DNA of 64,000 nucleotides from Teredinibacter turnerae T7901. GTDB lineage: Bacteria > Pseudomonadota > Gammaproteobacteria > Pseudomonadales > Cellvibrionaceae. Below, piece by piece: positions 9,871 through 17,614 of the stretch; the stretch's first letter is position 1; the number at the start of each line of letters is the position of its first letter. The notes under the pieces are model-generated. The model searched no databases. It was given only the letters and a program-made list of their open reading frames with translations, and was not told the origin of the DNA. The stretch lies in NCBI RefSeq assembly GCF_000023025.1, contig NC_012997.1, positions 4,709,125 to 4,773,124 of the forward strand, given 5' to 3'. The position numbers and the translations under genes are program-made.

Positions 9871-11742
9871 TTGGACGCACTGATAAAATCACTAAAAGAG
9901 CAGTCACTGGACCCATTCCTGTATCTAGCGCTACTCGACGAATCTGCCGAGCTCGGTTTTTGGTCGTTTCAAGTCGCAAATTCACAGGTCACCTGGTCCT
10001 CCAGTGTATACCGATTGCATGATCAAACGAGGGAGGATTTCACATTATCCTACGCCTCCATGCTAGATCTATACCCTCCGGAGGATGCTTCGCGCTTCGC
10101 AAATACCCTCGAAAGTAGCCTTATTCATAAAAATGATTTTGTTATCGATGTACGCATTCGAGGCGCACATGCAAAGCCGTTGCATCTACGACTAAAAGCA
10201 AAATGCCAACAGAACGATCATGGAGAAGTTATTGCGCTGGTTGGGCTTGTTCAAATGGCCAGTCAACGCCTGACCTTCCCTTTTGATGCTACCCAAAGTT
10301 ATGATTTCCAAACCTATCTTGACACCAGCAGTGACGGATTCTGGGACTGGTATATTCAAGAAGACTACGAATATATGTCTCCCAGATTCTGGGAAATTCT
10401 GGGGTTTGATGCTCACGAAAAACCTCATAAACCCAGTGCGTGGCAGGATCTTATATTTCCTGATGACCTCAACATCGCCCTGAATAATTTCCACCAACAC
10501 ATTGAAACGAGAGGTGAGCACCCTTTTGACCAGGAAGTACGTTACCGACACAAATACGGCTCCACTGTCCACATCATTTGTCGAGGTCGGGTTGTCGAGT
10601 GGGATTCCGCAGGCAACCCTATTCGAATGGTGGGCACACACACCGACGTGACACAGCTGCGGGAAAATCAGGAAAAGCTCGAAGAAGCACTGCGCTTTCA
10701 AAAGTTACTACTAGCAGCGAATTCCGATCTTATTTTTGTCAAAGACGAAAATTTTAAAATCGTAATGGGAAACGACGCGTTCGTTAATTTCTTTCCAGAA
10801 TCCATGCGCGATAAAATTATAGGGCATACCACACTTGAATCGTTTCCCGATAACCAGGTTGACGGATTCTTATTTCAGGATAAAATCGCATTCGAAACCG
10901 GCTACTCAGAAACGGTAGAATCTGCCCGTGATCGCATTATGCTCACGCGAAAAAAGCGGTTCACCACTGACGATAATAAAAATTATCTCCTAGGTGTATC
11001 CAGCGACATAACAGAAATCAAGCAGACCGAAACTGAATTAAAACAGGCGAACGAAGAACTCGAAGAATTCGCTTACCGCACCTCCCACGATTTACGCTCC
11101 CCGCTTGTTTCATCTATAAAACTGCTGGAAATAACCAAAAAAACTATCGACAAGGGTGAGATCGAAAAAGCGGAAAAATATCTTTCTCTGGTTCGCGAAT
11201 CGCTGGTTAAACTTGAAGCTCTCGTAACCGACATCCTCAGATTGACGCGTTTACGACATACGACTAGTGAAATCACATTAACCGACCTTCCGCAATTAGT
11301 TAGCAGCATGCTCAAACAGATGTCACACCTGGACGGTTACAACAAAATGGAAATCTTGCTGGATCTTGCCATCAATTCCCCGGTCTACCTGGATAAAAGC
11401 AATCTTAACCTTGTACTCGAGAACTTGATTTCCAATGCAATAAAGTACTCCGACCCAAATGCCCATTCACCTTACCTGGCAATAGACGCAAAAATAGAAT
11501 CTAACAATCTCGCTATCCGCGTACGAGATAATGGCATCGGGTTTCCAGAAAGCGCCAAAAGTAAACTGTTTGGTATGTTTAAACGATTCCACCCTCAAAT
11601 ATCGTTCGGTGCTGGACTCGGTTTGTATATGGTAAAAAAGAGTATCGCCAAAATGAATGGTAAGATAACGCTAGTATCGTCCTACGACGAAACTATTTTC
11701 GAATTAATGGTCCCCCTTCACAAGGAAAATAGAAAAGAGTAA
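9871..11742 (+). CDS. PAS-domain sensor histidine kinase
   Basis: This 623-residue protein has three PAS-type sensor domains (about 20-130, 150-265 and 275-385), a HisKA dimerisation helix with the phospho-acceptor in TSHDLRSPL (about 405), and a HATPase domain. The ATPase has the N box NLVLENLISNAIKYS, a G1 box DNGIGFP and a G2 region GAGLGLYMVKKS. No membrane segments are visible, so it is probably a cytoplasmic sensor. The start is TTG with GAGAAGG just upstream; spacing is tight and a later start cannot be excluded, but it would cut into the first PAS. It is followed after two bases by a response regulator gene, its likely partner. Confidence 0.9.
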   Translation: MDALIKSLKEQSLDPFLYLALLDESAELGFWSFQVANSQVTWSSSVYRLHDQTREDFTLSYASMLDLYPPEDASRFANTLESSLIHKNDFVIDVRIRGAHAKPLHLRLKAKCQQNDHGEVIALVGLVQMASQRLTFPFDATQSYDFQTYLDTSSDGFWDWYIQEDYEYMSPRFWEILGFDAHEKPHKPSAWQDLIFPDDLNIALNNFHQHIETRGEHPFDQEVRYRHKYGSTVHIICRGRVVEWDSAGNPIRMVGTHTDVTQLRENQEKLEEALRFQKLLLAANSDLIFVKDENFKIVMGNDAFVNFFPESMRDKIIGHTTLESFPDNQVDGFLFQDKIAFETGYSETVESARDRIMLTRKKRFTTDDNKNYLLGVSSDITEIKQTETELKQANEELEEFAYRTSHDLRSPLVSSIKLLEITKKTIDKGEIEKAEKYLSLVRESLVKLEALVTDILRLTRLRHTTSEITLTDLPQLVSSMLKQMSHLDGYNKMEILLDLAINSPVYLDKSNLNLVLENLISNAIKYSDPNAHSPYLAIDAKIESNNLAIRVRDNGIGFPESAKSKLFGMFKRFHPQISFGAGLGLYMVKKSIAKMNGKITLVSSYDETIFELMVPLHKENRKE

Positions 11743-11744
11743 CT

Positions 11745-12116
11745 ATGATCAAATATATGATGATCGTTGATGATAACGAAGCTGATCATGCGATTGCACA
11801 ATTTGCTGTAGACGAAGTTGACGCTGATATCCAGCTGTATAGCGCCTATGATGGGCAAGAGGCGCTAGATCTTCTGGACACGATGTCTCCCCCACCGGAC
11901 CTTATATTTCTAGATATAAGCATGCCCGGCATGAGCGGTCATGAATTTCTTGCTGAATATGCCAAAAGGAAAAATCTCTGTGCGGTGGTGGTAATGCTTA
12001 CATCATCAGATCAACCGACGGATAAGTCCCGCTGTATGCAATATACTTTTGTCAGGGATTATCTACTGAAACCGCTTGATGGTGCCTATCTCAATGAACT
12101 AATAAAAGCCCTTTGA
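11745..12116 (+). CDS. Single-domain response regulator (CheY/Rcp1-like)
   Basis: This 123-residue protein consists only of a receiver domain. It has the acidic pair in IVDDNEAD, the phospho-acceptor Asp in LIFLDISMPGMSG, the Thr/Ser switch in MLTSSD and the conserved Lys in LLKPLDG. With no output domain it must act by protein contact or as a phosphate shuttle, as in CheY or cyanobacterial Rcp1. It starts two bases after the kinase stop, so the pair is almost certainly co-translated. It closes the operon that begins at 6752. Confidence 0.92.
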   Translation: MIKYMMIVDDNEADHAIAQFAVDEVDADIQLYSAYDGQEALDLLDTMSPPPDLIFLDISMPGMSGHEFLAEYAKRKNLCAVVVMLTSSDQPTDKSRCMQYTFVRDYLLKPLDGAYLNELIKAL

Positions 12117-12261
12117 TACTTTTGATACTTTCGCTATTTTAAGGTATCGAAGATGGTGTGCATCGCAAACAGAGATAAAGTAAAAAAATTAAACTAAAAA
12201 TCTGCGAACGATTCTCCTACTCCGACAATTAAAACGGCGATACTATCTATTTAATCCCGCG

Positions 12262-12305
12262 CCCTTGAAACACAAAAAATTTATGTATTTTTTGTATTCC
12301 AAGGG
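12262..12305. terminator. AT-rich hairpin between the regulator operon and csbD-like gene
   Basis: CCCTTG (12262-12267) pairs with CAAGGG (12300-12305), and inside it ACAAAAAAT (12272-12280) pairs with ATTTTTTGT (12287-12295) around a 6-nt loop. It lies between the convergent regulator operon and the CsbD-like gene and could stop transcription from both sides. Confidence 0.45.
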
Positions 12306-12384
12306 ATTACGTTACTCTTAGGTCAAAAGCGATACTTCCCTTTACCGCCTTTCAACTTCGAAAGTTTCATCGCCAAGTTTATAA

Positions 12385-12582
12385 CTACAAAGAATCAATA
12401 TAGCTATTCACTTCCGATTTAGCTTCTTCCTTGGTCTTACCGTAGCGCGACTGGATCTTGCCCACCAGTTTTTCGCGATTACCCTGAACCATTTCCATAT
12501 CGTCGTCGGTAAGCTTGCCCCACTTGGCTCGAATACCGCCTTTAATCTGGTGCCACTGACCTGAAAATTGATCGCTATTCAT
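12385..12582 (-). CDS. CsbD-like general stress protein
   Basis: This 65-residue protein has the CsbD/YjbJ pattern: an N-terminal WHQIKGGIRAKWGKLTDDD and a C-terminal helical part with YGKTKEEAKSEV. Members are small, soluble and strongly induced by osmotic, cold or stationary-phase stress, but their biochemical role is unknown. GAGGAG sits about nine bases before the ATG. A sigma-54-like promoter on the minus strand (12661-12676) lies about 80 bp upstream, so the gene may belong with the divergently transcribed hemerythrin-like gene in one stress group. Confidence 0.88.
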   Translation of the reverse strand: MNSDQFSGQWHQIKGGIRAKWGKLTDDDMEMVQGNREKLVGKIQSRYGKTKEEAKSEVNSYIDSL

Positions 12583-12660
12583 AATACATACTCCTCATAA
12601 TTGAATTTTCGTTTTACTGAAAGCGGAGCTTAAACTCCGCTTCATCAACACAAGTAATAT

Positions 12661-12676
12661 TGCATGTGTTATGCCA
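12661..12676 (-). promoter_or_regulatory. Sigma-54-like promoter for the CsbD-like gene
   Basis: On the minus strand the sequence reads TGGCATAACACATGCA. The GG and GC dinucleotides are ten bases apart, as RNA polymerase-sigma-54 requires, and TGGCA and TGC match the consensus TGGCACG-N4-TTGCW; the T before TGC is missing. Transcription would begin about 70 bp before the CsbD-like start. Confidence 0.5.
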
Positions 12677-12698
12677 CATTCAATTTGCGGATTTTTTA

Positions 12699-12714
12699 TG
12701 GCAAACAAATTGCT
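12699..12714 (+). promoter_or_regulatory. Sigma-54-like promoter for the hemerythrin-like gene
   Basis: TGGCAAACAAATTGCT matches the -24/-12 consensus at TGGCA and TTGCT with the correct ten-base spacing between GG and GC. It is nearly identical to the site at 13902-13917. The downstream gene starts about 100 bp further on. Confidence 0.65.
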
Positions 12715-12812
12715 ATTTCAGCCTCAGACGCAAGAATTTGTTATTAAAACAGGTCAATGCTTACCAATTTACGTGAAAAACGTTCAAAACTTTTGTAAAG
12801 GCGGGATGAAAC

Positions 12813-13250
12813 ATGCATTTTTTGCAAACGATTCAGGAATATCAAGATAAGAAGCGACACTTGGCGGACGAACTGGTGGAAACCCACGGTGATCCGGAGG
12901 ATCGGGAGCGTGTTTTCCAGGCACTCTTGAGCGAGATCGATTTTTACCCAGGCAAACCTGAGTATGAGCTAGAGCCGCAAAGCATGACGCCCTACTATGG
13001 CTTCTTATCTGACCTTCACGAAACCACAGAATACGAGCGCATCCAGCAGCTAATCGGGCAGCTGCACGGCGCAGACTTTGCCGCTGACCACTGGCGCCCC
13101 TTTGCAAATGAACTGCGCGAAGCGGTTTACCAACATCTCGCCGAGGAAGAAGCGCGTTTTACTCGCATGCTCGGTAGCCAGCAAGGCGCGAATGCACCGG
13201 TCCACGCAAATACAAGCCAGCGCGCGCATATCCAACAGGATGTTGCTTAG
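12813..13250 (+). CDS. Hemerythrin-fold protein lacking most iron ligands
   Basis: This 145-residue protein aligns along its length with the canonical hemerythrin at 14145. Shared features are the start FLQTIQEYQDKKRHLADELV, the GDPEDRERVFQALLSEI helix and the end VYQHLAEEEARFTRML. The expected metal ligands are mostly gone: the first-helix His is Tyr, the second-helix HAIAEERHF block is replaced by DFYPGKPEYELEP, and only the last helix keeps its His-x4-Glu-like pattern. It therefore probably does not bind a di-iron centre and may have a structural or regulatory role. A sigma-54-type promoter lies about 100 bp upstream and AAAGGCGGG precedes the ATG. The function is unknown. Confidence 0.7.
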   Translation: MHFLQTIQEYQDKKRHLADELVETHGDPEDRERVFQALLSEIDFYPGKPEYELEPQSMTPYYGFLSDLHETTEYERIQQLIGQLHGADFAADHWRPFANELREAVYQHLAEEEARFTRMLGSQQGANAPVHANTSQRAHIQQDVA

Positions 13251-13290
13251 AGGGTCTCTACAAAACAAAACACAACGCCAGCCCCACCCT

Positions 13291-13354
13291 GCCTTCAGAG
13301 ACATGGTCACCTACGCACGTTTATTAATACCCGGTGGCCGAGTGCTCTGAAGGC
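13291..13354. repeat. Long inverted repeat between convergent genes
   Basis: GCCTTCAGAG (13291-13300) and CTCTGAAGGC (13345-13354) are perfect inverted repeats. GGTCACC and GGTGGCC inside them form a further near-perfect pair. The structure lies between the end of the hemerythrin-like gene and the end of the PGPGW gene and could be a bidirectional terminator. Confidence 0.5.
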
Positions 13355-13375
13355 TATCTTTGTTCAAATCGGTTT

Positions 13376-13774
13376 TTATTGATCCCCGGGGACATCGGGC
13401 AATACAAAATCGGGCTTATCGAGCTTTATTCTAATCCGATTCAACCAATGTACAGCTCGATGGTAATAGCCCTTTTTCAGAAGCCAGTGATTACACGCCG
13501 ACTTACCCGGAAAATCGCACAAACCCACTCCCACAAGCAATGTCAACAGCCCCTGCCCGGGTAGTACCAGCATCGCAATACCCGCGACGACCAGACACCA
13601 GCCCAACAGATTTTTAACAATCCGCAGCGGGTTCACTCCAGGGTTACCGGTTTCCTTAAACACATGCTCGCAAAAGAAATTTGCCGATGCAGTGTATACG
13701 AAGGTAACCATTGCCCCCAAAGACAGAACCACCATCGAAATGGAAACCAGAAAACCTATTTGGACTGTATTCAT
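13376..13774 (-). CDS. PGPGW-family membrane protein
   Basis: This 132-residue protein has two or three hydrophobic segments (about 5-30 and 55-85). It carries the family signature around VLPGQGLLTLLVGVGLCDFPGK, where a Pro-Gly-x-Gly turn separates two membrane segments. The C-terminus is basic and amphipathic. Members of this family (PF09656 type) are inner-membrane proteins of unknown function. Its neighbours are stress proteins on both sides, which suggests a shared stress role by context only. Confidence 0.72.
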   Translation of the reverse strand: MNTVQIGFLVSISMVVLSLGAMVTFVYTASANFFCEHVFKETGNPGVNPLRIVKNLLGWCLVVAGIAMLVLPGQGLLTLLVGVGLCDFPGKSACNHWLLKKGYYHRAVHWLNRIRIKLDKPDFVLPDVPGDQ

Positions 13775-14144
13775 AACCCAAAACCCGAAATATCCGTGCA
13801 GCTTAAATTTTGTAATGCCTATCGTGCCTACTCGCCGAAGCAGGAATAATTATTTAACGGAATGATTAAAAAAATTCAAAAATATTTTTTCTTACCCTAT
13901 TTGGCAAACTAATTGCTCCTTATTTGTGTAACGCGTATTAACGCGAGTGTCTTTTTAAAGGACCATAAAACCAATAGCAGGTTTGACAAGGCGAATTGGT
14001 TTTGTATTGACCAAGATGTGATTTTATCAGCCTAAAACGTCATGAATATTTTTATCATGGCATTTTAAAGCAAAAAATCCCGGTTAATACACTACCCATC
14101 ATCCACTGTTCAAATCAGCTCTAGTGTATAAAAGGAGATTCTCC
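13775..14144. other. Intergenic region with a long leader for the hemerythrin gene
   Basis: This 370-bp gap separates the divergent PGPGW and hemerythrin genes. Besides the sigma-54 site it holds GCGT-ATTA-ACGC and AAACCAAT...ATTGGTTT inverted repeats in what should be the hemerythrin leader. A small RNA or a leader control element is possible. No open frame with a ribosome-binding site was found. Confidence 0.35.
13902..13917 (+). promoter_or_regulatory. Sigma-54-like promoter upstream of the hemerythrin gene
   Basis: TGGCAAACTAATTGCT fits the -24/-12 consensus with the exact ten-base GG-GC spacing, and differs from the 12699 site at one base. The predicted start of transcription leaves a leader of about 215 nt before the hemerythrin gene. 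The leader includes an AAACCAAT/ATTGGTTT hairpin (13968-13975 with 13995-14002). Confidence 0.65.
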
Positions 14145-14591
14145 ATGAACATTTTTCAAGCCTTACGCGAAGACCATAAAAAACAACGCCAACTGGCCAA
14201 TGCATTGGTGCGCACCTCTGGCGATTCCAAGGAGCGCCACGAACTATTCGGCCAACTCGCTGCAGAACTTAAATCCCATGCCATTGCTGAGGAACGGCAT
14301 TTTTACGTACCGCTGATCGAGGCGGACGAAACCCAGGAAATGGCTCGCCACGGCGTCGCTGAACATCACGAAATGGATGAACTGATGGAAAAGCTGGAGT
14401 CCACCGATCCATCATCTCCTGCCTGGTTGGCTACTGCCAAGGAATTACGGGAACTAATCCATCACCATCTTGACGACGAAGAAAAGGATTTTTTTCCACA
14501 AGCTAGCGATGTGTTAAACCCACAAGAAAAAACCTCGCTAGGAGGTGAATTCCAGGAAGAGAAGGAAGAAGCCCTGCACGAAGTCCAGTAA
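14145..14591 (+). CDS. Hemerythrin HHE-domain protein
   Basis: This 148-residue four-helix protein has the expected di-iron ligand pattern: the His in REDHKKQ, HAIAEERHF in helix 2, VAEHHEMDEL in helix 3 and IHHHLDDEEKDFF in helix 4. HHE proteins bind oxygen or nitric oxide or take part in iron and stress responses; the ligand here is not known. The start at 14145 is chosen because AAGGAG lies seven bases upstream, whereas an in-frame ATG 21 bases earlier has no site. The C-terminal tail is very acidic. A related, ligand-poor copy lies at 12813 and both have almost identical sigma-54-type promoters. Confidence 0.88.
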   Translation: MNIFQALREDHKKQRQLANALVRTSGDSKERHELFGQLAAELKSHAIAEERHFYVPLIEADETQEMARHGVAEHHEMDELMEKLESTDPSSPAWLATAKELRELIHHHLDDEEKDFFPQASDVLNPQEKTSLGGEFQEEKEEALHEVQ

Positions 14592-14618
14592 ATGATTTCG
14601 TCAAAATCATGTGTTTAC

Positions 14619-14650
14619 AGGTTCAATGGATCGAAAGACCCATTGAACCT
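14619..14650. terminator. Hairpin after the hemerythrin gene
   Basis: AGGTTCAATGG (14619-14629) and CCATTGAACCT (14640-14650) form a perfect 11-bp stem with a 10-nt loop, 28 bp after the stop codon. No T-run follows, so it is either a weak intrinsic terminator or an mRNA-stabilising hairpin. Confidence 0.55.
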
Positions 14651-15134
14651 CATAATCAAGACCGCGAGCACTTACAATAGTCATCGTGTATTGCACATCG
14701 TAAAACACCCTCCCCTCAGGCGAGTTCACCTTACGCCGTACCACCATATTCATTACCGCTGCTGAGAGTACGGCACTTACCGTCCTGCTTTAATTGCAAC
14801 ATGCTGGAAAAATACGCCTTACCATCTGCACCATGATATATTTCAGCACACATTTGAACGTGGCTTCGTCCATGCGCCTCTACACACTCATTTATTTTAG
14901 CGCTGGCAGGGTTCGGGCTTTTGCGTGTTTAGCCTTCGCTATTATGGTTTCGCCGAGTTAGCAGCTAAGGAGTACCGCCTTTATAACATTAAATAAAGGA
15001 ACCTCTGATCAACCTAGCAATTTCTCTGCGTGACCTGCGTCGATCAGATGTTAGACGCCTTTAGCAATTAATGGCCTTAGTCCTTAATAAGAAAGGCAAT
15101 GCCACAAATGATCGCCGCAAGCCGTACCCTACGG

Positions 15135-15230
15135 GGCTTACCGGAATTTAACCTGACAGTGTTACGCTCCTTCGCCGTGCAACCAGTACGCCTAGCACCC
15201 CGGCCTGCTTGCGTTAAATTTCAGTAAGCC
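15135..15230. repeat. 17-bp inverted repeat pair in non-coding DNA
   Basis: GGCTTACCGGAATTTAA (15135-15151) and TTAAATTTCAGTAAGCC (15214-15230) are inverted repeats with two mismatches in 17 bases, separated by 62 bp of GC-richer sequence. They could be ends of a decayed miniature element or the outer stem of a structured RNA. No function is evident. Confidence 0.4.
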
Positions 15231-15308
15231 AGATGAACAACAAGATAAATCAAAGGCTCCTAAAATAGCGAAGTTATCCATGCAATACGTTGAAATTTTT
15301 GACCAGTG

Positions 15309-16292
15309 CTAGGGGGTCGTCGAGGGATCTGATTTTTTAGCCAATACCGTTTCAAAAATTCCGTAAAGGGGTAAAGTAAGCGCCAGTGGCACAAGATAGA
15401 AAACACATCGGTACGCGAATACACCGGCAAGTATCTCGTGCCGAGGTAACTCGCCAGCTAGCAGAGCTACGAATACAGCTTCTAGAACGCCAAGACCGCC
15501 GGGCACATGTGACACAGCTCCAGCCACACAGCTCACTAATAGCGCAATATACACCGTTGCAAAATCCAGCTCGCCGTGAAAAAACTGATAGATCACTGTA
15601 GCCATAAGCGTCCAGTGAACAGCTGCCGTGGCCAGTTGCCAGGCAACAATTTTTAATTGCGGCAACGTAAATTCGCGATCCCGCAGTCTATAGGTGCGCT
15701 GATTTGCGAAAGCGCAAACCCCTACATACCCTGCAACAAGCGCCAGGAATACCGCACCTAAAACGCGAAAGCCGATATCTCCGACCGCCCACGACTCCGG
15801 CGGCGTGAACGCGCCGGTAACGAAAAGCCCACCAGCGAGCATCAAATAACCCGTCCAGTTACTGAATACACTCACACCCATAATTTTTGTGACCGTCGAT
15901 GCCTTAACGCCCAATCTTGAATAGAGCCGATAGCGCAGCGCGACACTGCCAATAATTGCACCCAGATTAAGGTTACAGGCGTAGCTAATCCACGCAGCCA
16001 ACATTGTTTTGTAAGCAGGAATCTGTACGTCGAACAATTTCCTGCCAATCAAATCGTAGCTGGCATATGCCAGGTAACAGGCCATACCAATACCGGTTGC
16101 CAACCACAGGGTCGCAGGATCTGTTTCGCGGAAGGTAGACCAGATTTTATGCCACTCCAGCTCCCGCGCCTTGGTGACTAGCAAATAGGCTACCAGCAGG
16201 AAGAACAATCCACTTGCGACTTTTTTTAGGGTTCCCCAGGGAATTTTATTTCTCATATGAGACACAGAAGACGCCTTTGCCAGAACGATCAT
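15309..16292 (-). CDS. ybhN: YbhN-family (UPF0104) inner-membrane protein
   Basis: This 327-residue polytopic protein has about eight hydrophobic segments. It carries the family pattern seen in lysylphosphatidylglycerol synthase/flippase membrane domains, such as SYACNLNLGAIIGSVALRYRLY and SHVPGGLGVLEAVFVALL. It sits last in the order EEP protein, cardiolipin synthase B, YbhN, the same order as ybhP-clsB-ybhN in Escherichia coli. Its ATG overlaps the clsB stop by one base. A lipid-transport role linked to cardiolipin synthesis is inferred from context. The far homologue at 25173 belongs to another operon. Confidence 0.85.
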   Translation of the reverse strand: MIVLAKASSVSHMRNKIPWGTLKKVASGLFFLLVAYLLVTKARELEWHKIWSTFRETDPATLWLATGIGMACYLAYASYDLIGRKLFDVQIPAYKTMLAAWISYACNLNLGAIIGSVALRYRLYSRLGVKASTVTKIMGVSVFSNWTGYLMLAGGLFVTGAFTPPESWAVGDIGFRVLGAVFLALVAGYVGVCAFANQRTYRLRDREFTLPQLKIVAWQLATAAVHWTLMATVIYQFFHGELDFATVYIALLVSCVAGAVSHVPGGLGVLEAVFVALLAGELPRHEILAGVFAYRCVFYLVPLALTLPLYGIFETVLAKKSDPSTTP

Positions 16293-17611
16293 TACACTTC
16301 TCCCAGCGTCTGCGATCGACGTTCAACAACAACCTGACGTGCATTTTTTGATTCGGGGTATGCGCGAGCTAAATGTTTATTGCGTGACTCGCCTGTCTTG
16401 GTGGTAAAGATGCGACGCAACTGTTCCACCCTTGGATGAGGATTCGGAATACGTGTCACGAGTCCAGGCAGTCGCCGTAAAAAATGGTAGAGCAGCGTAT
16501 TTCTCATTTGCGCGACCCAATCAAGTTTTTGTAGCGTTTCGTATTCCACGCGGCGAGATTGCTCTATCAGCATTTCCATTTCTTCTCTTAATTGCGTATT
16601 AAATCCGGGCTGGTCCACGAAAATATTGGCCTCAAGATTTAGCGACAAACTCCAAGGATCGAGGTTGCTGGAGCCAATGGACGACCAATTATCGTCGATT
16701 GTCGCAATTTTTGCGTGCAGTGGTCGCTCGGTATACTCGTACACCTCAATGTTGTGCCGAATCAGTGTGTCGTACAAGCATTGTGCCGCGCGTAGCGCCA
16801 TCGGGATATCGGGATTACCCTGTAGAATCAAACGTACGCGTACCCCACGTGCCGTCGCTTTGCGCATCGCACGTATCATTCGGTAGCCGGGGAAAAAATA
16901 GGCGTTGGCGATAGTTACACTTTTTTTAGCACGGTGAATTGCGGCCAGATAGGCCTTTTCGATTTCTGAACGGTTGCGGCGATTATCGCGACTGATAAAT
17001 GCCACTTCGGCATTCTGGTGCACCCTGTAGTGGGCGGGCGGTGGCGTCACCTGAGTATCGTCAAACACGGCTTTACGATCCGGTGCAACCTCCCTAACAT
17101 AGCTTGCGCATAAACGCCTTACGTCTTTAACTACCGGCCCAACGATCTCCACCGCAAAATCCCGTTTGCCATTAGCGTTATGGTGTGTCAGGTGATCGTC
17201 GCAAAGATTAATACCGCCAACGAATGCATAGGTATTATCAATTACCGCGAGTTTGCGGTGCAGTCGGCGAATAACTTTCGGGCGGCTGTTAAACAATTTT
17301 GGTTGTGGATCGTAAATTTGAAAAATCACACCCGCTCGACTTAACTCGTAGATGTATTCATCTTTTAAAAAGAAAGTGCCATAGCTGTCGGCGGTGACAC
17401 TCACCCAGACACCGCGCCTTACAGCGGCAAGCAACGCACGACGCAACAGGTTGCCTATTCTATCGTCTGCCAATATAAAGGTTTCCAAAAAGATTTCCCG
17501 CCGCGCACGCCTAATGCGACGCAGCAATTGAGCATAAAACTCTTCGCCATCTTTTAGCAGCGTTAGCGTATTGCCGCCTCTTGATTTTTCGTCCCCTTTA
17601 TACGCAAACAT
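16292..17611 (-). CDS. clsB: Cardiolipin synthase B
   Basis: This 439-residue phospholipase D superfamily enzyme has two HKD motifs: HRKLAVIDNTYAFVGG (about 115) and HAKIATIDDNWSSIGSSN (about 300). ClsB enzymes condense phospholipids such as two phosphatidylglycerols into cardiolipin at the inner membrane. The C-terminus beyond about residue 395 is basic and Arg-rich. AGGAG lies seven bases before the ATG, and the gene begins three bases after the EEP stop, so the two are co-transcribed. Length and order agree with the YbhO family. Confidence 0.92.
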   Translation of the reverse strand: MFAYKGDEKSRGGNTLTLLKDGEEFYAQLLRRIRRARREIFLETFILADDRIGNLLRRALLAAVRRGVWVSVTADSYGTFFLKDEYIYELSRAGVIFQIYDPQPKLFNSRPKVIRRLHRKLAVIDNTYAFVGGINLCDDHLTHHNANGKRDFAVEIVGPVVKDVRRLCASYVREVAPDRKAVFDDTQVTPPPAHYRVHQNAEVAFISRDNRRNRSEIEKAYLAAIHRAKKSVTIANAYFFPGYRMIRAMRKATARGVRVRLILQGNPDIPMALRAAQCLYDTLIRHNIEVYEYTERPLHAKIATIDDNWSSIGSSNLDPWSLSLNLEANIFVDQPGFNTQLREEMEMLIEQSRRVEYETLQKLDWVAQMRNTLLYHFLRRLPGLVTRIPNPHPRVEQLRRIFTTKTGESRNKHLARAYPESKNARQVVVERRSQTLGEV

Positions 17612-17614
17612 AAC

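Larger units (their letters stand above)
14592..15308. other. 717-bp gap without genes
   Basis: No open frame with credible coding features is seen on either strand. Apart from the hairpin at 14619-14650 the only clear structure is an inverted repeat pair at 15135-15151 and 15214-15230. The direction of the flanking genes means that both end here, so no promoter is required. Confidence 0.45.

Noticed and set aside
14990-15020. Insertion-sequence end (GGAACCTCTGATCAA)
   Set aside because: It resembles ends of some insertion sequences, but no partner end, transposase or target duplication is present.
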